DNA from: Nodularia sphaerocarpa UHCC 0038
GTDB taxonomy: Bacteria; Cyanobacteriota; Cyanobacteriia; Cyanobacteriales; Nostocaceae
Assembly: GCF_022376295.1 (NCBI RefSeq)
Contig: NZ_CP060140.1
Location: forward strand, 3,724,356 to 3,788,355
Direction of reading: 5' to 3'
Length of the DNA stretch: 64,000 nucleotides
Numbering within the stretch: the first letter of the stretch is position 1; each line of letters starts with the position of its first letter. The translations under genes were made by a program, and so were the position numbers. This document shows positions 27,346 through 36,935 of the stretch, piece after piece. The notes below the pieces were generated by a model. The model ran no database searches. It was given only the letters and a program-made list of their open reading frames with translations, and was not told where the DNA came from.

Positions 27346-28110
27346 TTAAGACTGTTGATACTTTGCACGACGATTGAAGAAATAAAGTCCCAACATGGAG
27401 AAACCAATCAGCGCTCCAGGTTCAGGAGTACTTACAGGTGTTCCAGGTTCATTATTGACTGGTGTTGTGATGCGACCAAACAAGAATGCAGTACTAGCTC
27501 TTCTCTCTTCAGTAACCAAACTAGAAATCGGATTCAAACTGTCAGCAGTGCTACTAAATCCGGCTAGTTGCAGAGTGTATTCTTCTTCATCGATGAAGAA
27601 TGTTCTATCAGTAAAGCCAGAACCAAAGGTTATTCTGTCATCACAGGGTGTATTACTAATCTGAAAGCTCGGACAGCTTGATAGAAAAAGACCGTTGGAT
27701 GTTTCTTGAATGTTAAATGTGTATTTGAAGTTTTGTATGCTTCCTATGTTGAGGCTAACGTCTAAATCTACAGCATTGGCACCACCATTCACCGGAAAGT
27801 TAAAATGAGTGAATGTACCTAGCAAAAAGTTATTTTCTGTACTAATAGATGCAGATGGTGGTGCTGCACCATCAAACTTGAATCCACTTTGTTCACTAGC
27901 AAAAAGAGCAGGCGTACCCCAGCGAATCTCATTAGTACCAACACCATTTACTGTTCCGCCGCCACCAATTGGATTCGTCCAGCTACCCGTAACTGAGTTT
28001 AAAGTTAGATTTGCAGCAACAGCAGGTATGGCATTTGCCAACAATAGGGATAAGGTTGCAACTGATACAACTGCCGAAGTAGAGATAGTAGATTTCCCCA
28101 AAGTTTTCAT
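27346..28110 (-). CDS. THxN-type PEP-CTERM secreted protein
   Basis: A 254-residue exported protein with a signal peptide (cleavage likely after AVAA, residue 33), an extracellular beta-rich domain with the THFN motif (101-104) that names the THxN subfamily, and a C-terminal PEP-CTERM sorting signal: TPEPG at 228-232, a hydrophobic helix and a RRAKYQQS basic tail. PEP-CTERM proteins are processed by exosortase and sent to the outer surface or matrix. No exosortase gene is in the window. The central domain contains two cysteines (SCPSF, PCDDR) that could form a disulfide. Its function is unknown. Confidence 0.87.
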   Translation of the reverse strand: MKTLGKSTISTSAVVSVATLSLLLANAIPAVAANLTLNSVTGSWTNPIGGGGTVNGVGTNEIRWGTPALFASEQSGFKFDGAAPPSASISTENNFLLGTFTHFNFPVNGGANAVDLDVSLNIGSIQNFKYTFNIQETSNGLFLSSCPSFQISNTPCDDRITFGSGFTDRTFFIDEEEYTLQLAGFSSTADSLNPISSLVTEERRASTAFLFGRITTPVNNEPGTPVSTPEPGALIGFSMLGLYFFNRRAKYQQS

Positions 28111-28396
28111 TTCCGGTTAATTCCGATTATTTGACGATAATGGTCGTTTTTAGTATATCACTGCCAAAATTTATTTTTTCATCTTTACTGTAACTTTACA
28201 ATAAATACCTAAGTAAAAACCGAAAAAGTTATATTTTTTTATATACTTAAATGTTTATACTGTTAAAAGTATGGTGCTTAATATTGCAGCCGACGAATGG
28301 AAGTGACAGGCCTGTTGCTGATGTTTTTTGTGTTATTAATATTTGGAATACTTTCTATGTATATTTAGCAGGAGACTATGGTTGACAATCAATATT

Positions 28397-29314
28397 ATGG
28401 AATTGCCAATTATTTACCACCCAGATTATATTGCACCATTGCCGGCAGGGCATCGCTTCCCGATGTCGAAGTTCGGAAAACTCTATGAATTGCTTTTAGC
28501 TGACGGTGTAGCGCAAACCGAACAATTTCACACACCCAAGCGCCCACCCCCGGAGTTAATCGAGTTGGTTCATACTCCAGAATACGTTAAAGCTTACTGT
28601 GAGGGAACGCTAGAACCTAAAGCACAGCGTCGAATTGGTTTACCTTGGAGTCCAGAACTGGTAAATCGGACTTGTGTAGCGGTTGGTGGTACAATACTTA
28701 CGGCTCAGATGGCACTCTGTCAAGGGTTAGCTTGTAATACTGCTGGTGGTACTCATCATGCTTTTCCTAGTTATGGTTCGGGTTTTTGTATTTTCAATGA
28801 TTTAGCGATCGCTTGTCGAGTGTTACAAAAGCTGCGACTTGTGCAGAAAATTCTCATTGTAGATTTAGATGTGCATCAAGGAGATGGTACGGCTGTTATT
28901 TTTCAAGGTGATGAGAGTGTATTTACTTTTTCTATGCACTGTGAGGTGAATTTTCCGGGTACTAAACAAGTTAGTGATTTGGATGTTCCCCTAACGGTGG
29001 GAATGGAAGATGATGCTTATTTGCAAACTTTGGCGAATTATTTACCAGATTTATTAGCGGCTGTCCAGCCTGATTTAGTATTATACGATGCCGGGGTAGA
29101 TCCTCATATAGGCGATCGCTTGGGAAAATTAGCTTTGAGTGATACGGGGATTTTTCGCCGGGAAATGCAAGTTTTAAGCACTTGTGTGGGTGGTGGTTAT
29201 CCTGTGGCTTGTGTTATTGGTGGGGGGTACGCTGATGATATGAAGTCTCTGGTTTGGCGACATTCTTTGCTGCATCGGGCGGCTAATCAGGTTTATCATC
29301 AATATAGATTATGA
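28397..29314 (+). CDS. Histone deacetylase / acetoin-utilisation family deacetylase
   Basis: Zinc-dependent deacetylase of the arginase-deacetylase fold; bacterial members act on acetylated polyamines or lysines. The 305-residue protein has the histidine pair GGTHHAF (His120, His121), zinc ligands in VDLDVHQGDGT (Asp158, His160), YDAGVDPH with the third ligand, and the late VIGGGY. The ATG at 28397 gives the family N-terminus ELPIIYHPDY. However, AGGAG at 28370-28374 is ideally placed for the in-frame TTG at 28382 (7-base spacing), which would add five residues. Its substrate is unknown. A CGCAGAGG repeat follows 7 bp after the stop. Confidence 0.9.
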   Translation: MELPIIYHPDYIAPLPAGHRFPMSKFGKLYELLLADGVAQTEQFHTPKRPPPELIELVHTPEYVKAYCEGTLEPKAQRRIGLPWSPELVNRTCVAVGGTILTAQMALCQGLACNTAGGTHHAFPSYGSGFCIFNDLAIACRVLQKLRLVQKILIVDLDVHQGDGTAVIFQGDESVFTFSMHCEVNFPGTKQVSDLDVPLTVGMEDDAYLQTLANYLPDLLAAVQPDLVLYDAGVDPHIGDRLGKLALSDTGIFRREMQVLSTCVGGGYPVACVIGGGYADDMKSLVWRHSLLHRAANQVYHQYRL

Positions 29315-29643
29315 GTTATTTTCACGCAGAGGCGCAGAGGCGCAAAGGAAGAGGGAAGAAGGGAATTTGTCGCGGTTTTATTTTGTGGTTCTTTATTTGT
29401 TCTTTAATGGCTACACTATATGAGTAACGTTCGCGTAGCGTGCGCGTAGCGCATACCGCAAAGGACGCAAAGTACACAAAGAAAGAAGGAAAGAAGGAAG
29501 CAAGAATAAATTCAACGTGGTTTTATGATGAAATATTATATATCTTTATCTGTGTTTATCTGTGTTCATCTGCGTTTCCTTACTTCTTACTCAATACATA
29601 AAGTTTATTATCTCACCCCATATCAGGAAGTTTAAGCGTATTT
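29315..29643. other. Intergenic region made largely of dispersed repeats
   Basis: 29324-29350 is CACGCAGAGGCGCAGAGGCG-CAAAGG, the post-stop repeat. 29427-29460 holds CGTTCGCGTAGCGTGCGCGTAGCG, a decayed short repeat, followed by CGCAAAGGACGCAAAG. 29547-29576 repeats the ATCTGTGTTTATCTGTGTtC motif seen at 1067. No gene was seen; the helicase promoter is presumably at 29580-29640. Confidence 0.6.
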
Positions 29644-32600
29644 ATGCCCACTTTTTCTAACAATCGTAATTTCCAAGACTGGAGCTATAAATGTGTTGGA
29701 GCAGTGGCGCAGGATGAGATAATAGATTTATTGGGTGATCATGTTTGTCTGTTTTATGTGCGTCGTCAAGGTGCGGGTAAACATCAAAATGAGGAAATTT
29801 GGCAGTTAACAATTGCTACGGATAGAGATGATTTTCCTTTACCTGGAAGGTTGGAAAAGCAATGTAAGACTTTAGGGTTAATTGCTGCTATTCAAGAAGA
29901 TGGACGCGGTGGGTTAAAGGTTTTATCTACTCGTTTATTACAAGTTTCACGAGGACACGCTGATGGTTATTCTGTTGCTTTTCCTTTGCGTCTGTTACCT
30001 CATGATAAACATCGTTTAGGTATTCCCAAAGCAGCGTTGTCACGGATAGAAAAGATGCCAGTCTGTGGTGATCATATCCCGACTGAAGACCAATTGCAAG
30101 CTTGGAAGGCATTTTTACAAGTTGAGGAAAATATCGCGAAAGCGCGTCAGTTTTGTGTGGCTTTTGTCGGTAATGATTATGGCAATAATACCAGACAAAT
30201 TACTTTTGAGGTAGATGTTAATTCAGCTACTCTCGATGGTTCGGAACAAAATTATTTAAATGTCTCTAGTTTTTGGGAACGGGTAAAACGTTCTAAAAAT
30301 CAAGAAGTGAAACTCTCGGATACTGTTCCGATGGGAAAATTCACTCATAAAATTCCTAAGTTTGGTTCAATTGAAAAAGTTGATCCGAAAAATTGTGTAA
30401 TTAAAGTGAAGGTAGAACGGGAATTGGCTGAATATATCGCCACACAACGTTATCAGCCACCTGTGAAGGGATTTTTATTTTTTGATGCTGCTGGTGATAT
30501 TCAACAAGTTCGCCGGAAGAAGGAAGCTTTAGAACAATTAAAGCACGGAAATACTCAAAATCCCTATTTGGGTAATTTCTTATTCGACGCTTCCCAAGCA
30601 AGACGGATGAAAAAAACCGTGGAACTTAAAGCGGATGATTTGTTATTATCTTCTGCTAATGCTGGACAAAAAGCAGCAGTGGAAAAGGTATTATCTTGTG
30701 AAGATTTAATTCTGATTCAAGGACCGCCGGGAACTGGTAAAACGACGGTAATTGCTGAAATTTGTTATCAAATAGCTTTGCGGGGTGGACGTACTCTCAT
30801 CGCTTCTCAAGCTAATTTAGCTGTGGATAATGCTTTGAGTCGATTAGTTCACAACCCAGTTATTCGGGCTGTTCGCAAAGGACGCGCTGAGAGAGTCGGG
30901 GAAGAAGGACAGCCATTTTTAGAAGACCAAGTTATTGAAACATGGTTGGAAAATACGGCGACTGACTGTGAAAGTAGTCTGGATAAACGTCTGGAAAATG
31001 TAAGATTTTTGGGTGAATTATTGGCAGCATTACCACAATTTACAGATTATTTTAACCTGGAAGCAGAGCTAAATCACCAACAAAATCAGTTAAATCAGGA
31101 AAAGGAGACTTTAGCCGCAGACTGTAAAATTCAAGCAGCAATTTATCAGGAAGGTTTAACTCGGATAAATCAGGTGGAATCTATTAATTTAGGTTTAGAT
31201 TATCTCCTGAAAAATGCACAGCATATTAATTGGGAAGCGCCAGAAGTTCAAAATTGTCTACCCTACCTTCAGCCTTATGCAGAAAATAATATTGTAGTCC
31301 AAGATTTTTTAACTAATGTTAGTGAAGCTATCAACTATAGTGATAAACTTGGTTTAGTGCGTCCTGCTTATGGTGCTTTTGGGTTGGCTGTTTGGTTGCG
31401 TGAAAATGTCGCTGATAAAATTGCTGACTTTAACATGGCATTCGGTTACGCCCAAGATGCTATTTTAGTAATGTCGGAAGTTGCAGACGCGGTATCGGTT
31501 ATCCCCAAAAATTCTCAAAATCTGACTTCACCAGAAATCGATGAACAGGAATTTATCGCCAAACGGCAAATTTTACAACAAACAATTCAAGGTTGGCGAA
31601 ATCGTCAACGGGAAATTGACTATGTGATTGCAGCTATTAAGGAATGGAAGTCTACTGCATCTGTGGTATTATATCAAGTAGTTAAGGAATGTCAGCAATC
31701 GGGACAAGTATTAACTGAAGATTTGCTACAATTGCCCTTGGGTTTGTTGATGTTTGCTCATGAATTAAAATTAGCTGTCTTACCTAAAAGATATCAGCTT
31801 AATTTTCCCGATTGGAAGGCTTTACAAAAAGCTTTGACTTATGAGAGTGAGGGCGGCTTTGTTGATAGAATCGGTAAACAATATAATGTTAGTTATTTTT
31901 TAGAGCAAAATCTTAGTCAAATTCCTCTGGTGCTATCTGCGAGCGATCGCACTCAATGGCGTAAAATATATGAAGAGTTCAAAAATTATCAACTCCTCAA
32001 CCCACATCAGCGCTCATTACTGGTGGAAAATGCTCAGTCGTTTTTGCTGAGAATGCAAACAGTATATAGTAAAGCCTGGGAATTAAATAATCTCGACGCG
32101 ACTGTGAAACAAGTCAGCGAAGACTTACTCACAAGTATCCTCGCAAATGCGCGTCAATGTATCGCACGAGTTAAGACTGAAACTGAACAACAGCTTGAGT
32201 CTCTCCAACAGCAATTACTTGAACTGGAAAAACACAGAACTACCCAAGCAGAAATATCCGCTAGTTCATCTCAAATAGAAGCAGCTAATATCAAGCTTGC
32301 ACAAGTGATGCAGATTTTGCAATTACTCAACCAGCAGCAAAACGTCCCGGATAAATTACAGGCTTTAGTTACAGAATACCTGAAAACGCCATCAAAAATT
32401 TGGGAACATTCTTCAGAATTTCCAACTCAGGTAAAGGCTGGGGTAAGTCATCTGAGCAATTTGGAAGCTTTAATTTCATCAATTGCACCTTTCCCAGTCT
32501 TAGAAAACATCAAAACGTCTTTAGATGAGCAAGTCACAATTATAGAACAAGAAAATACACTTGCTCAAGAACAACTCCAGAAAATCCAAGCCCAAATCAA

Positions 32601-33870
32601 GAAATTAGATAACCAACCACAGATACAGCCAACGGAAGATTTAATTTTATCAAGAAATTGGTGGGAAAATTTCTACCAAACCATCCCTGATAAATTTCAG
32701 CCAGCAGATATCCATGCAGATTTATTTAATCTGGAATTTTTACGCAGGATAAAAAACCAGTTTGATTTTTGGCGAAACCAACTCACGGAAGAAGAAACTT
32801 ACCTCAGCCGATATCAGGATTTTACCAAAGATTGGATTGCCAAAGTTAAAAATCCATCAGAGCGCGATCGCAACGATTTAAGACGCATTTATTTAGATAA
32901 CGCCAACGTCGTCGGTATTACTTGCGTACAAGCTGCAAATTACAACTTTTCCCAAGAATTTAAAGCCTTTGATGTCGTCATCATCGATGAAGTCAGTAAA
33001 TGTACTCCACCAGAGTTACTTATCCCAGCTTTAAAAGGCAAAAAATTAGTCTTGGTAGGAGACCATCGACAATTACCACCGATGCTTGATACTAGCACAG
33101 TGGAAGAAGTGGCGCAATCACTGGGAAGTACAAAAGCCGAACTGCAATTTTTAGAAGAATCATTATTTAAAATTCAGTTTGAAGCTGCGGATAAAAGCAT
33201 CAAACAAATGCTGAATACACAATATAGAATGCACCCCTTTATTATGGGAGCGATTAATCAGTTCTATCAAGGTAAACTAGAATGTGGACTTTTGGAACCT
33301 GACACCCAACGCGCCCATAATTTAACAGGGGAAATTATCCAAGAAAATCAGCATCTTGTTTGGGTAAAAATTCCCAGAGAAGATGAATTTCAAGAAGAAC
33401 GAGAAAATACTTCTTATTTTAATACGCGTGAAATTGATGTCATTGAAAACCTGTGTCAGCAATTTGAGCATACTTGGGCTGCTAAAATTGCCAATGGGGA
33501 ACCCAAAAAGGAAATTGCCGTAATTACATTCTATGGCGCGCAATTGAAAAAAATCGATGAACGTTTACAACCTGAACTTTTTCCTTCCTTGGAAATTCGC
33601 ACGGGTACTGTTGATAGATTTCAAGGAATGGAACGCGCTGTGGTAATAGTAAGTATGGTGCGGAATAATCATCAAGGCGATGTCGGTTTTGCGAAGAAGC
33701 CAGAACGAGTAAATGTAGCTTTTTCTCGCGCCCAAGAATTACTGGTAATTGTGGGTTGTCACGATTTATTTACCCGCCAAGGTGGAAAAGTTGGAAGTAT
33801 GTATTTAGAGATTTCTCATACTGTAGATAGTCAAGGAGGTTTCGTTGATGTTTCTCGCTGCTGCGGCTAA
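29644..33870 (+). CDS. Large superfamily 1 helicase (Upf1/COG1112-like) with long coiled-coil insert
   Basis: A 1408-residue SF1 helicase. Motif I GPPGTGKT is at 360-367; motif II IIDEVSK has the DE pair at 1115-1116; motif III is GDHRQLPP (1139-1146); motif V/Va is GTVDRFQGMER (1321-1331); motif VI is VNVAFSRAQ (from 1356). The motifs match the Upf1-like/COG1112 branch that acts on RNA or DNA. The ~360 N-terminal residues have no domain I recognise. About 750 residues separate motifs I and II, much of it glutamate/glutamine-rich coiled coil (about 460-500 and 830-900, again at 960-1000). The stop lies 23 bp inside the next gene, whose ribosome-binding site is inside this one, so the two proteins are translationally coupled. 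A defence or RNA/DNA surveillance role is inferred from similar helicase-PLD pairings. Confidence 0.85.
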   Translation: MPTFSNNRNFQDWSYKCVGAVAQDEIIDLLGDHVCLFYVRRQGAGKHQNEEIWQLTIATDRDDFPLPGRLEKQCKTLGLIAAIQEDGRGGLKVLSTRLLQVSRGHADGYSVAFPLRLLPHDKHRLGIPKAALSRIEKMPVCGDHIPTEDQLQAWKAFLQVEENIAKARQFCVAFVGNDYGNNTRQITFEVDVNSATLDGSEQNYLNVSSFWERVKRSKNQEVKLSDTVPMGKFTHKIPKFGSIEKVDPKNCVIKVKVERELAEYIATQRYQPPVKGFLFFDAAGDIQQVRRKKEALEQLKHGNTQNPYLGNFLFDASQARRMKKTVELKADDLLLSSANAGQKAAVEKVLSCEDLILIQGPPGTGKTTVIAEICYQIALRGGRTLIASQANLAVDNALSRLVHNPVIRAVRKGRAERVGEEGQPFLEDQVIETWLENTATDCESSLDKRLENVRFLGELLAALPQFTDYFNLEAELNHQQNQLNQEKETLAADCKIQAAIYQEGLTRINQVESINLGLDYLLKNAQHINWEAPEVQNCLPYLQPYAENNIVVQDFLTNVSEAINYSDKLGLVRPAYGAFGLAVWLRENVADKIADFNMAFGYAQDAILVMSEVADAVSVIPKNSQNLTSPEIDEQEFIAKRQILQQTIQGWRNRQREIDYVIAAIKEWKSTASVVLYQVVKECQQSGQVLTEDLLQLPLGLLMFAHELKLAVLPKRYQLNFPDWKALQKALTYESEGGFVDRIGKQYNVSYFLEQNLSQIPLVLSASDRTQWRKIYEEFKNYQLLNPHQRSLLVENAQSFLLRMQTVYSKAWELNNLDATVKQVSEDLLTSILANARQCIARVKTETEQQLESLQQQLLELEKHRTTQAEISASSSQIEAANIKLAQVMQILQLLNQQQNVPDKLQALVTEYLKTPSKIWEHSSEFPTQVKAGVSHLSNLEALISSIAPFPVLENIKTSLDEQVTIIEQENTLAQEQLQKIQAQIKKLDNQPQIQPTEDLILSRNWWENFYQTIPDKFQPADIHADLFNLEFLRRIKNQFDFWRNQLTEEETYLSRYQDFTKDWIAKVKNPSERDRNDLRRIYLDNANVVGITCVQAANYNFSQEFKAFDVVIIDEVSKCTPPELLIPALKGKKLVLVGDHRQLPPMLDTSTVEEVAQSLGSTKAELQFLEESLFKIQFEAADKSIKQMLNTQYRMHPFIMGAINQFYQGKLECGLLEPDTQRAHNLTGEIIQENQHLVWVKIPREDEFQEERENTSYFNTREIDVIENLCQQFEHTWAAKIANGEPKKEIAVITFYGAQLKKIDERLQPELFPSLEIRTGTVDRFQGMERAVVIVSMVRNNHQGDVGFAKKPERVNVAFSRAQELLVIVGCHDLFTRQGGKVGSMYLEISHTVDSQGGFVDVSRCCG

Positions 33871-35623
33871 ACCTATTGACGACAAACTTATAAATTTAGT
33901 AGAAGAAATTACCGCGCAAAATCCTGATTTATCAGTTTTAGCCGCTAGGGAATTTCGTTATAGTTTACATCAAACTCCTGTAGAGTTATCTATTCAGGAA
34001 CCGCGCGACTTTAATCTACTCGAAGAATTTATTATCCGCGCTGGAATTCAATTTTCACCTCCACCCACAGAAGATGAATTAGCATCTATATTAGGACTTG
34101 ATTCTATATTTGTTCGCAGTACCACTGCAAATTTGCAAGCGTTACAAACTTTATCCGCAACCTCGCCAATTACAGTTACAGATGAAGGACGTGATTTTTA
34201 CGCCCAAGGTTCTGTACCACAGCTTCCCTATCCTATCCAAATATATGCTGTTTCCGATGCTTTAGATGGAAAGCTGATATTTTATGCTGAACCATTAAAT
34301 GATGCTTTTTTAAAGCTACCTGATTTAGCCGATTTTATCAAGATCGCTCGCAAGATTAATGATATATCTGCTTTATCAATTGAGAAGTTACAAAAATGTA
34401 TTCAGTTGTCAGGTTTAGATTTTCATGTCCCCGAAATCGGGAAAATTGTGACTAGCTGTAAGGTTATCGCCCCGGCGCAGATAATTTGGAAAAATATTTC
34501 TTTGTTTGTGATTTGTGATGCTGGGGAAAATAAATTAAGTATCCAAATCAGAAACGGTAAGCAAATTTTAGCATCAGCATCCAAACGCATGGAAGTGTTG
34601 CAAGGTAAAGGTAAAATTCCTTGGCAAGCTTTATGCAAATTGTCCAATGAAGCCATCCATTTGGAGCGCGAAGCTACGCTAAATCATAAAAATGCCGAAA
34701 TAGAATCTAGAATAGAAAAACTTAGCCAAGGAGCTTTAAAGTTACGCGATGCTGAAATTATTCCCGTTTTTCACGAAGTTTTAAGTTCTGCAAAACGTCA
34801 AATTATCGTTTACGCTCCTCGGTTGAGTAAAGCTGTTTTTACTAAAGAATTTTTAACGCTTTTGCAAAAGTTAGCGAATAGTGGAGTATGGATTTTGATT
34901 GGATATGGAATTTCACCAGAACAATCAGAAGTAGAAAAAAAACTCCGCGCTATCAAAACGCCTGATGGTTTACCCTCGGTACAATTTTTCTGGTTGGGAA
35001 ATTCCCCTATTAAAGAAGTTATAATTGACCAAAAAATTCATTTTTATGGATTTTTTGATTGGGTAAACTGTGGTGGTGAATATTTACCAAACGGTGAGTC
35101 TGTTTATCAGGTTACTATTCCCCAACAAGTAGAAGAAGCATATCAATCTTTAGCTCATGGTTGCCAAAATCATGCCGAAACCCAATGGAATCTTGCTTTG
35201 GAAAAACGTGATTTTAAATTAGCTGCTGAAGCTTTGTCGGTTTGGGGGGCGTTGAATATGCAAAATATCGCACTTCAGAAAATAGAAGAAAGCAATTGGT
35301 TGGAACTTCTCCCAGTGTGGCTCAATATCGTATTTCACGATTTAATGTCACAGAAAATTATAGATGATTCCATAAATTTCACAGATGCTCTTTCTCTGCT
35401 GAGTCGGCTTTCTGGGGAAGAAGCTTTTATTGATGAGTTACAGCAGGGATGGCAAAAAGTTATTCAGGCGATCGCATCTGTTCAACCTGAATTTGCTTTA
35501 AGCTTACTTAATGATCAAGTGTGGGCGGATTTTATCCGTCTCAAGATTTCTCAGGAGCATGATTCGCGCCATAACTTTATTTTACCACAAAGTTTGCCTC
35601 CAAGGAAGAGGAAAGGGAAATAG
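33848..35623 (+). CDS. PLD-like protein with degenerate HKD motif, partner of the helicase
   Basis: A 591-residue protein of unknown function. The centre (about 305-415) looks like a phospholipase D-type domain: SSAKRQIIVYAPRLS, a GVWILIGYGIS strand, then PIKEVIIDQKIHFYGFFDW. Aligned to HxKx4D, it reads PxKx4D (Pro387, Lys389, Asp394), so the catalytic histidine is missing and I see no second HKD. The N-terminal ~300 residues and C-terminal helical region match nothing I know; the tail is basic (PPRKRKGK). ATG at 33848 is chosen because AAGGAGG (33833-33839) lies 8 bases upstream; it overlaps the helicase gene by 23 bp. It may bind nucleic acid without cutting, or act only with a partner. Confidence 0.75.
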   Translation: MFLAAAAKPIDDKLINLVEEITAQNPDLSVLAAREFRYSLHQTPVELSIQEPRDFNLLEEFIIRAGIQFSPPPTEDELASILGLDSIFVRSTTANLQALQTLSATSPITVTDEGRDFYAQGSVPQLPYPIQIYAVSDALDGKLIFYAEPLNDAFLKLPDLADFIKIARKINDISALSIEKLQKCIQLSGLDFHVPEIGKIVTSCKVIAPAQIIWKNISLFVICDAGENKLSIQIRNGKQILASASKRMEVLQGKGKIPWQALCKLSNEAIHLEREATLNHKNAEIESRIEKLSQGALKLRDAEIIPVFHEVLSSAKRQIIVYAPRLSKAVFTKEFLTLLQKLANSGVWILIGYGISPEQSEVEKKLRAIKTPDGLPSVQFFWLGNSPIKEVIIDQKIHFYGFFDWVNCGGEYLPNGESVYQVTIPQQVEEAYQSLAHGCQNHAETQWNLALEKRDFKLAAEALSVWGALNMQNIALQKIEESNWLELLPVWLNIVFHDLMSQKIIDDSINFTDALSLLSRLSGEEAFIDELQQGWQKVIQAIASVQPEFALSLLNDQVWADFIRLKISQEHDSRHNFILPQSLPPRKRKGK

Positions 35624-35625
35624 TG

Positions 35626-35655
35626 TCACGCAAAGGCGCAAAGGCGCAAAGGAAG
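35626..35655 (+). repeat. CGCAAAGG-type repeat after a stop codon
   Basis: GTCACGCAAAGGCGCAAAGG-CGCAAAGG begins 2 bp after the PLD-like gene's stop codon, in the same orientation as the copies after 14004, 29314 and 56870. It is followed by CTCTGTGTCCTCTGTGTCCT, another dispersed cyanobacterial motif (about 35661-35690). Confidence 0.65.
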
Positions 35656-35795
35656 AATTAAGCTCTGTGTCCTCTGTGTCCTCTGTGGTTCGTTAATTCT
35701 TAAATAATTGTAAATTTTAAGTTAATTTAAATGTAGATGCAGAAATTCGTCTAATTCGATACAATTCTTAGATTAGGAGAGGCGAGGAGAACAAA

Positions 35796-36935
35796 GTGGT
35801 TCTATTAAAAGGCTTCGAGATTGAGATGTATACTGGTACGCCTCAAGGTGAAATAGTCGGTCTCTCCGACAAAATTGTGGCTTCTTTGGATGGGTTTGTA
35901 CGCGAACCGGATAGCCGCAATGTGGAATACATTACAGACCCATTGCATAAATACGAAAACTTATTGTGTGCTTTGTTACGTCCCCGGCGCAAGTTACGGT
36001 CTTTCCTCCAGAGTCTGGGGAATTATACTCTGATTCCTGGTAGTACTTTGTCTTTGGGTGGCAGCGATCGCTTTTTTCGCTCTAACCCCGATAACCCTTA
36101 TCATGACTATATTGAAGATACCTACGGGACGAAAGTAGTTACTGCCAGTGTTCATATTAATATCGGTATCAGTGACCCAGAAATATTAATGCGGGCTTGT
36201 CGGTTGATTCGTTTAGAAGCCCCTTTATTCCTGGCTTTGAGTGCTTCATCTCCTTTCCTCGATGGCAAAGCTACCGGTTATCATTCCAGCCGTTGGGCTG
36301 TGTTTCCCCAAACTCCCGCCCATGTACCGTTATTTACTAGCCACGCTCATCATATTCAATGGGTGGAGGCACAAATAGCGGCGGGAACTATGCAAAATGT
36401 CCGCCATTTATGGACTTCGGTCAGACCAAATGGCGATCGCCGTCCTCATGACCTGAATCGCCTGGAATTACGCATTTGTGACTTGGTTTCCGATCCCATT
36501 GCTTTACTAGCCATTGCGGCTTTCCTAGAAGCCCGTTTGTTGCAGTTAATCGCAAACCCTGAGCTTGATCCGTTAACTCAAAGTATTTTCTCTCCTGAAG
36601 AACTACTTGCTCTCACCGTCAGGAATGAAACAGCCGCAGCTACAGCTAGTCTCGATGCTCAATTGACTCATTGGCAAGATGGTAGAACTATCCTGGCTAG
36701 AGATTGGATTAGTGAATTATATGCAGAAGTTTGGGCGATGGCTAAACAACATGGTTTTAGCTGTTTCCTTTCGCCTTTGCAGAAAATTCTCCGCGCAGGT
36801 AATGAAGCCCAACAGTGGTTACAACTCCACTCCGTCGGTTTTGATTCCCAGCGTGTGATCACTCAGGCTATTGTAGCCACTGAAGAACGGGAAGTTGAAC
36901 TAGAAAACAAATTGTGTTCGCCTCTGGTAGCCTAA
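35796..36935 (+). CDS. gshA: Glutamate-cysteine ligase, cyanobacterial type
   Basis: Makes gamma-glutamylcysteine from glutamate, cysteine and ATP, the first step of glutathione synthesis. The 379-residue protein belongs to the cyanobacterial GshA family: GFEIEMYTGTPQGEIVGLS at the N-terminus, SRNVEYITDPLHKYE, LIPGSTLSLGGSDRF, ASVHINIGI, and RPHDLNRLELRICDLVSDP. The start is GTG at 35796, with GAGGCGAGGAG upstream. It stands alone; gshB is not nearby. Downstream, 36936-37193 has an AT-rich spacer with GAGAGAAA/TTTTCTCTC (36970-36996), a possible hairpin. Confidence 0.93.
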   Translation: MVLLKGFEIEMYTGTPQGEIVGLSDKIVASLDGFVREPDSRNVEYITDPLHKYENLLCALLRPRRKLRSFLQSLGNYTLIPGSTLSLGGSDRFFRSNPDNPYHDYIEDTYGTKVVTASVHINIGISDPEILMRACRLIRLEAPLFLALSASSPFLDGKATGYHSSRWAVFPQTPAHVPLFTSHAHHIQWVEAQIAAGTMQNVRHLWTSVRPNGDRRPHDLNRLELRICDLVSDPIALLAIAAFLEARLLQLIANPELDPLTQSIFSPEELLALTVRNETAAATASLDAQLTHWQDGRTILARDWISELYAEVWAMAKQHGFSCFLSPLQKILRAGNEAQQWLQLHSVGFDSQRVITQAIVATEEREVELENKLCSPLVA

